Positions 58,839-64,000 of a stretch of 64,000 bases of DNA are shown here, piece by piece. The DNA is from Ptychodera flava (Eukaryota > Hemichordata > Enteropneusta > Ptychoderidae). The notes under the pieces are model-generated. The model saw only the letters and a list, made by a program, of their open reading frames with translations. It made no database searches and had not been told where the DNA came from. Both the position numbers and the translations under genes were made by a program. Position 1 is the first letter of the stretch, and every line of letters begins with the position of its first letter. The stretch is taken from the NCBI RefSeq assembly GCF_041260155.1, contig NC_091929.1, positions 42,538,244 through 42,602,243 of the forward strand, written 5' to 3'.

Positions 58839-60556
58839 TCTGTCTCAATATTCTCTCGAACATCTGTTGAGGAAAATAATAATGGTAGGCAAAATGACAC
58901 CCCTGGACACGCTGAAAATTACACATATGATATAAAAATCAGAACGTTTATAGTTAAAATTATTTTCGACATCCTTTTTGGTTAGTTGGTTGCATAAAAT
59001 GCTTGCGAAAGAAGTGGCATAAAAACGTTCATTAAGAAGCTAAAAGCAGTAACAAATAATGTCAATTGTACGATCTCCCTTTGAGATTAGATATTGCTGG
59101 CCTCTTAATTCCCTTTCAGATTCATTATGGGCGAAGAGCATTCCATGACTTTTGAAACCGGAATGTAACGGGGGGGGGGGGTTATCAGCTTCTTTTAAAA
59201 GCGACTTGGCCAACATGATAACAAATTCAAGGTAGAGCAAGGGGCTAACACAATGGAAATGCTCAATGTCAACAGCAACTAATGCGAGAACCGGGGATTG
59301 AGAATTGCCCTTTTAAACCTTAATTTAGGCATGAATGGCTAGGACTTACATTTTCAACATCCTAGGAAAGTATATTTTCTGCTTCAATCAATAGGGCAGC
59401 GATGTGAAAGAGCATTACTCAGTTTTCGTTGTATTGAAGTCATAAGGACCCCCCTCCCATAACAAGGATTTTGCGAAAAAGATTTCTGTCCTACTATCCT
59501 CTCTGTTAGATCAAATTTTCAACGAGTTGATATTGATCTGAACTTTTGTTTTATTTGGGATATTCTTGATGACGTCAGAGCTACACCATTGATATGGAAA
59601 AATATAATTTTGGTCTGAATATTTGACTACGTTTGGAAGTAAATCTTTCCTGAATCATGAAAATAGTATCTTGATATCATCGATGTTCGCCCTAAATATA
59701 AATATTTTAAACTGAAGAAAATGAAAATCATTGCTGAAGATCACTGCACATAGAGTGGTTGCTGGAAGATTGTTTTTGTTACATTACCTCCTTTAAAATC
59801 CCTCGTACGAAACACTACTTTAAAAACTTAGTCTAAAGCTATCAATCAGCTTTGCTTCGGTCAGCCAATTGATAACAGATGGGATCCGCCTATAAAAAGA
59901 ATCAGGCTCTGTTTGAGCGGGGTTCAGGGTCCACTTACCTCATATCAATTTGACCAGGAATCCATTTGAACATACATTGCTACAATTTTTACACAGTACC
60001 CTTGATTTTAGAAAGGCTAAATTGTCCAATTGTCAATAATAATACATATTACCATACAATGTAATGAAAAGGTTACTTTACATCCTTCGTAAATACAGGT
60101 AAATAAACCCGTGTCAATGCATAGAGCAGCTCTTGCGTCAGCCATGGAGTTGAAAATAACTAACATTATACTCTGTCCCGTCAATGACGTCGTTCGGCCT
60201 GGAACTGTGTTCAGAGTACACAGTTCAATGAAGTTTCCTCGTCGGTGAAACGTGAACTTACCTAGTACATTTTAAATACATGTAAGGCAAACTTCCTCAG
60301 TCAACACAGAAACACTGACTTTGATCGGGATTAAGGTTGGTTGATTTGTTGAAACAACTCGCTGACAAGAAATGATTATCTTATTTTGCTGTTGTTTATC
60401 AATCATTGAATAAGTGACTAACACGTAATATTAACAGACTAAGTACATGTAGCTATGCAATGTAGGTCAGAGGCAAACACTTTACAAAACAGATTACGTG
60501 TTTTGTCGTACCGAACAGGTTTGCGTCTGATGGTCAAACGTTGGTAACGTTGGTAA
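58839..60556. other. Upstream region of gene F; no gene seen
   Basis: It is homologous to the upstream regions of the other genes. It holds the distal leader block (60262-60372) and a run of ten G near 59169-59180. Nothing else is supported. Confidence 0.4.
60262..60372 (-). promoter_or_regulatory. Distal leader-exon block of gene F
   Basis: The donor CTAG then gtaagtt is conserved (exon end 60262) and the preceding block matches those of C, D and E. The TATA position has drifted (aagaaatgatt on the plus strand), so the core promoter is not clear. Confidence 0.33.
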
Positions 60557-63020
60557 GATGTGAAAGATACGTGATAAATAGAGTTTTTTGGTCTTAGAGA
60601 TGTGTAAATTCAGTTAAGGAGATAGCTTCAGAAAATGTTGCCCCTCAAGGAAGCAGAGTCGTGTACTCGGCCGTGTGGGGCGTTTTGGGCACACCGGCTA
60701 AAAAGAAAGGTCCGCCGGAGTGGCAAAGTTGTCAAAATCGGCCGAATTTTCCCGTTTTGTTTTCTTAACATTCAAATAAATTAAGTCGCTTTAAAGACCA
60801 AACTGTAATTCAAGCATGTAATTGACCTTTTCTCAACATACAGCAGCCAGCATGTCAATTTTTGCGTAAAAAAACTCAAGAGGTAGGTTTCAGGTAGTAT
60901 GCGCCTCAATGATAGACAAACTTTTGCTGAAGCTTTCCTTAAGGAATATTTCAACCATACTCTGTCCAAATCAAGAATGAAAATTGGGGATACCGGACAA
61001 ATGTTTGTACTAAAGAAAAACATGTATAGGGGAACCTCCGTTGATTAAAGACTACGGTACATTTTACTTGAAAAGCAGGTATAGAGTACCTGCAATGTAC
61101 TCTGTACCTTAAAACCACGTATATGGTACCTTCATTGTTTAAACATAACGGTACTCTCTACCTGGAATACATGTATAGGGTATCTCCAACGGTTAAACAC
61201 TGCGAAACACTATATCTGAAAACACGTATATGCTACCTCCATTGTTTGAACACTACAGTACTCTATACCCGAAAATCAAGTATAGGGTAGCTCCATTGAC
61301 TTGGTAACCCACAAAGATAGTTGGTAAGGAAAGTAGTACCCGAGTTTGATTTCTCCTTCATGCAGCAATGCTTGTTGAACTGTGGATTAAGATGTTAAAG
61401 ATACGTGATAAATACAGTTGTTTTTGTCATAGGGATGTGTAAATTCAGGTGAGGAGGGAGCTTCAGAAAATGCTGTTCCCTCAAGGAAGCAGAGTCGAGT
61501 ACTCGGCCGTGTGGTGTTGTTTTTGGCACCGAGGCTAAAAAAAGGTCGGCCGGAGCGGTCAAAATTGCCAAAATCGGCCGAATTTTCCCGTTTTTCCTCA
61601 TTAAGTTCAAATAAGTTAACTCTTCTCAATTGTTTGAACACTATGGTACTGTATACCTGAAAACCACGCATATAGGACATATCCATTGACTTGGTGCCCA
61701 CGAAGATAATCCGTATGGAAAGAAGTACCCGAGTTTTCAAGCATTCCTCAAGGCATAATTCAACCATACTCTGTCAAAATCAAGAATCAAAATTTGGAGT
61801 CACCCAGCAAATATTTGTACTAGAGAATTTACAAATTACCCGAGATTTACCGATATTTTCAATTCAAACTGGCCTTCAACTCTGTCTACACTCTATGGAG
61901 AAAAAAATAAAATGTTTGATTTTCGAAAAACAAAGACGCTGAGAATTGTTGAGTGAAAAGTCTTCCATACGTTGGTAGACTTTCATCGCCACCAAAAAAC
62001 AAACACTGCTACATTCCTCGAAGAAGGCATTTAGCCACGAAACATTCGCGCATCAGCTCAATATTTTCCCCAATATTAGTAGAGACCAAAAACAGCAAAT
62101 CATGGCATGTATGACACTGTTCTACTCCAGCGAACTTGTAAGGTTGATGACCTTGATTGATCCCGTGTCAACCAAAATTGGACACAATTTGTTTTTCATT
62201 TTGTTTTGTTTTATTTGCCTATCTAAATCTTTTCCAATGTCGGTAGAACCTTTCCGGAGATTTGTTCACTCTCATGCAGAGTGCCTAGTTACCCGAGAAG
62301 ACAGTCGAAAGTAGTACTTGAGTTTTTTCCGGTCTGCAGCCATGCTTGTTTAGCTTGAGCTTAAGATTTGAAATATGCGTGAGAAAATACTTTCATGCTC
62401 CCAAGGAAGTGTAGAGTGAGGTGACGAGTAAGCGTGAGAAACTATCGCCCTTTTCCTTGGACTAAAGAAAAGGAGCCGACCGAGTGCGGGCGCTCTTTTG
62501 CCCAAAGTGAAAAAACTGCCGCCGGAGCGTAAGAGCTACCCAAAATGGCTGAATCTTTCCGTTTTTCCCTTGAAATTCAAATTAATACACTTGTTGTGTA
62601 GACTTGGCTCACATTCAATCATATTATTGACCTTTTTCAACCATACAGCCGGCTAGTGGGTGAACTTTTGGATAAAACCCTCAATACGTTTGTATAGACT
62701 TTAATCAGTCATAAAAAACGTTGCTATAATATTTTAAGAAGGCATTTAGACACAAAAGAATCTGGCATCCGCTCAATATTTTCCCCAAATTAGTCGGGAC
62801 CGAAAATAGCAAACCATTGCATGCGTGACACTGTTCCTACTCAAGCGAACTTGTAAGGTTCATGATCTTAATTGACCCTCTGACAACAAAAAGTAGACGC
62901 AATTGTTTTTCGTTTTGTTTAGTTTTATTTACCTTTCTAAACGTTTTCTAATGTCGGAGGAATTTTTCTGGAAATTTGCTCACTGTCCTGCGGTGTGCTT
63001 TGGTTACCCACGAATATAGT
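60557..63020. repeat. Triplicated 0.65-1.0-kb unit between genes F and G
   Basis: Three diverged direct copies start at about 60557, 61389 and 62365. Shared landmarks are acgtgataaata, tcaaggaagcagagtcg, tactcggccgtgtgg, gccggag and aatcggccgaattttcccg; units 2 and 3 also share gaaggcattta and ctcaatattttcccc. The unit is not seen elsewhere in the window. The 126-residue minus-strand frame at 61387-61767 has no known domain and is not conserved in the other two units, so it is not called. Confidence 0.6.
61021..61295. repeat. About 54-bp tandem repeat, roughly five diverged units
   Basis: The units carry the pattern gtatagggtacctcc-attgtttaaacactacgg-tactctatacct with substitutions, and one further unit lies at 61628-61690. 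It sits inside the first triplicated unit. Confidence 0.6.
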
Positions 63021-63050
63021 CCGTAAGGCAATTAGTCGTTCTTTATCACT

Positions 63051-63263
63051 AACACGATTGGAACTAATTTGGGATAATTGGATTTTCATATTTTGCAAAT
63101 TTCTCAAAAGTGTTAGGTGCCATATAGCTGAATGTTGCAATATCGGAAATTACTCATAAAAACAATTGTGTAATACAAAAAGAAAAGCAGATAAGATAAC
63201 ATTCGTAGATTAAATCGACCTTACTTCACCATCCAATTATCCCAAATTAGTTCCAATCGTGTT
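63051..63263. mobile_element. 213-bp MITE with perfect 32-bp inverted ends
   Basis: The left end starts aacacgattggaactaattt and the right end is its exact complement over 32 bases (63051-63082 with 63232-63263). A/T-rich interior with no coding sequence. Matching single ends survive in genes B and C. The target duplication is unclear. Confidence 0.75.
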
Positions 63264-63430
63264 CACATTTGGTAATACATGTGCTTTATTTCTGAATCCT
63301 AAGTTGGGCTGATCCAAATGGTAAATCATACACGGCAGAGAAAGTCGTACATTCTCCTTGCTTATGGCAACACTGGTTTATGTGATGATAATTGTTTTCA
63401 GGTTTTCATTTGTTTGGTCGACGTATCATC

Positions 63431-63516
63431 TCAGTCCAGTAATGGTGACGATTCTGAAGCATCCATATTAACATCTTCTTTCTGGTTTTCAATGTCGTTC
63501 GACATACCATTATTTA
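63431..63516 (-). CDS. Gene G: last coding exon of a seventh MS4A/CD20-like copy (cut by window end)
   Basis: The acceptor tttatag is followed by 86 bp in the same phase as exon 7 of the other copies. The encoded tail is VNNGMSNDIENQKEDVNMD then ASESSPLLD-stop. The ESSPLL dileucine motif is intact although the rest of the exon has diverged, which suggests selection on the motif. In the other genes exon 6 lies roughly 660-710 bp upstream of exon 7; here that would fall just past base 64000, and no exon 6 is seen in 63517-64000. Distance from gene F's leader (about 3 kb) fits the array spacing. Confidence 0.65.
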
Positions 63517-64000
63517 CTATAAACAAATCATACACATTAATATGAAGATGGGAAATTCGTAATTGTCAGTCGAGAAGTATAAACAATAAAATCGAAATGC
63601 ATGTCAACGCAGTACGCTGGAAAATACGTTAATGACGGCAACAACTAAAGAGTTCCTGCTGAATTTCTAAGAGAAGGTATCATTTACATAATGTTGTTCA
63701 ACACTTTTTTATGTTATACATGTTTGGAATTAAAAGTTATAATCTTTGCTGAGTCTTTCCTCACTTAAAGTTTAATCCATGCGCTTCCGTATTTAAGATT
63801 TAAACAAAATGCTACCACAAAAGGTTTGAGACACCTACGAGAGAGAAAGAGTTCCGCAATTCACCTATATTTTAAGTTTAAAGTGGCTGTTAAACCCTTT
63901 GTAACTCTACGGAAAATGAAACGTGCAATTTTCTCAAAACACGACAGTGGCAACTTCACTTCGTCTGAAGGTTTCAGAATGAGTCGACATGAGCAGCAAA
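63517..64000 (-). other. Intron upstream of gene G exon 7; nothing else seen
   Basis: AT-rich sequence lying between exon 7 and the unseen exon 6 of gene G. I see no coding block or repeat structure. Confidence 0.5.

Noticed and set aside
61387-61767. 126-residue minus-strand frame
   Set aside because: It lies in the triplicated repeat and is not kept open in the other two units.

Overview
The window is AT-rich animal nuclear DNA: short coding exons with GT-AG introns, a CR1/L2-like LINE, tRNA-derived SINE pieces, many small inverted-repeat transposons and microsatellites. I read it as an invertebrate metazoan, possibly a deuterostome such as a hemichordate or lancelet; the species call is a low-confidence inference.

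Its main content is one gene family repeated head to tail on the minus strand. Five gene copies are complete in the window (B-F), one is cut by the left edge (A, its first two coding exons) and one by the right edge (G, its last exon). Splicing conserved AG...GT boundaries by eye gives seven coding exons of about 195, 57, 153-177, 129, 57-60, 121 and 86 bp. They encode proteins of about 246-274 residues with four membrane segments, a two-cysteine loop between TM3 and TM4, a cysteine-rich tail and a C-terminal ESSPLL motif. The topology and the short exon 2 fit the MS4A/CD20-like four-span family. That assignment rests on recalled family features, not on a search.

Layout: A exons 418-1510; A-B spacer 1511-8250; B 8251-14196; spacer to 20924; C 20925-25721; spacer to 30677; D 30678-36455; spacer to 41164; E 41165-48330; spacer to 53527; F 53528-58838; spacer to 63430; G last exon 63431-63516. 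The spacers are copies of one another, so most repeats recur at the same place in each. Gene B is A-like in its 5' half and C-like in its 3' half. Gene E is D-like in its 5' half and F-like in its 3' half. This is the pattern left by unequal crossing-over inside introns.

Several insertions can be dated because a neighbouring copy keeps the empty site: Harbinger-like elements at 16016 and 37050, a hAT-like element at 55500 and a LINE at 44143. The most informative differences between gene copies are the in-frame loss of exon 5 in E, the loss of the dileucine signal in F, loop-length changes in exon 3, and rearranged 5' leader/promoter blocks. No rRNA, intact tRNA, CRISPR array or virus-like element was seen.
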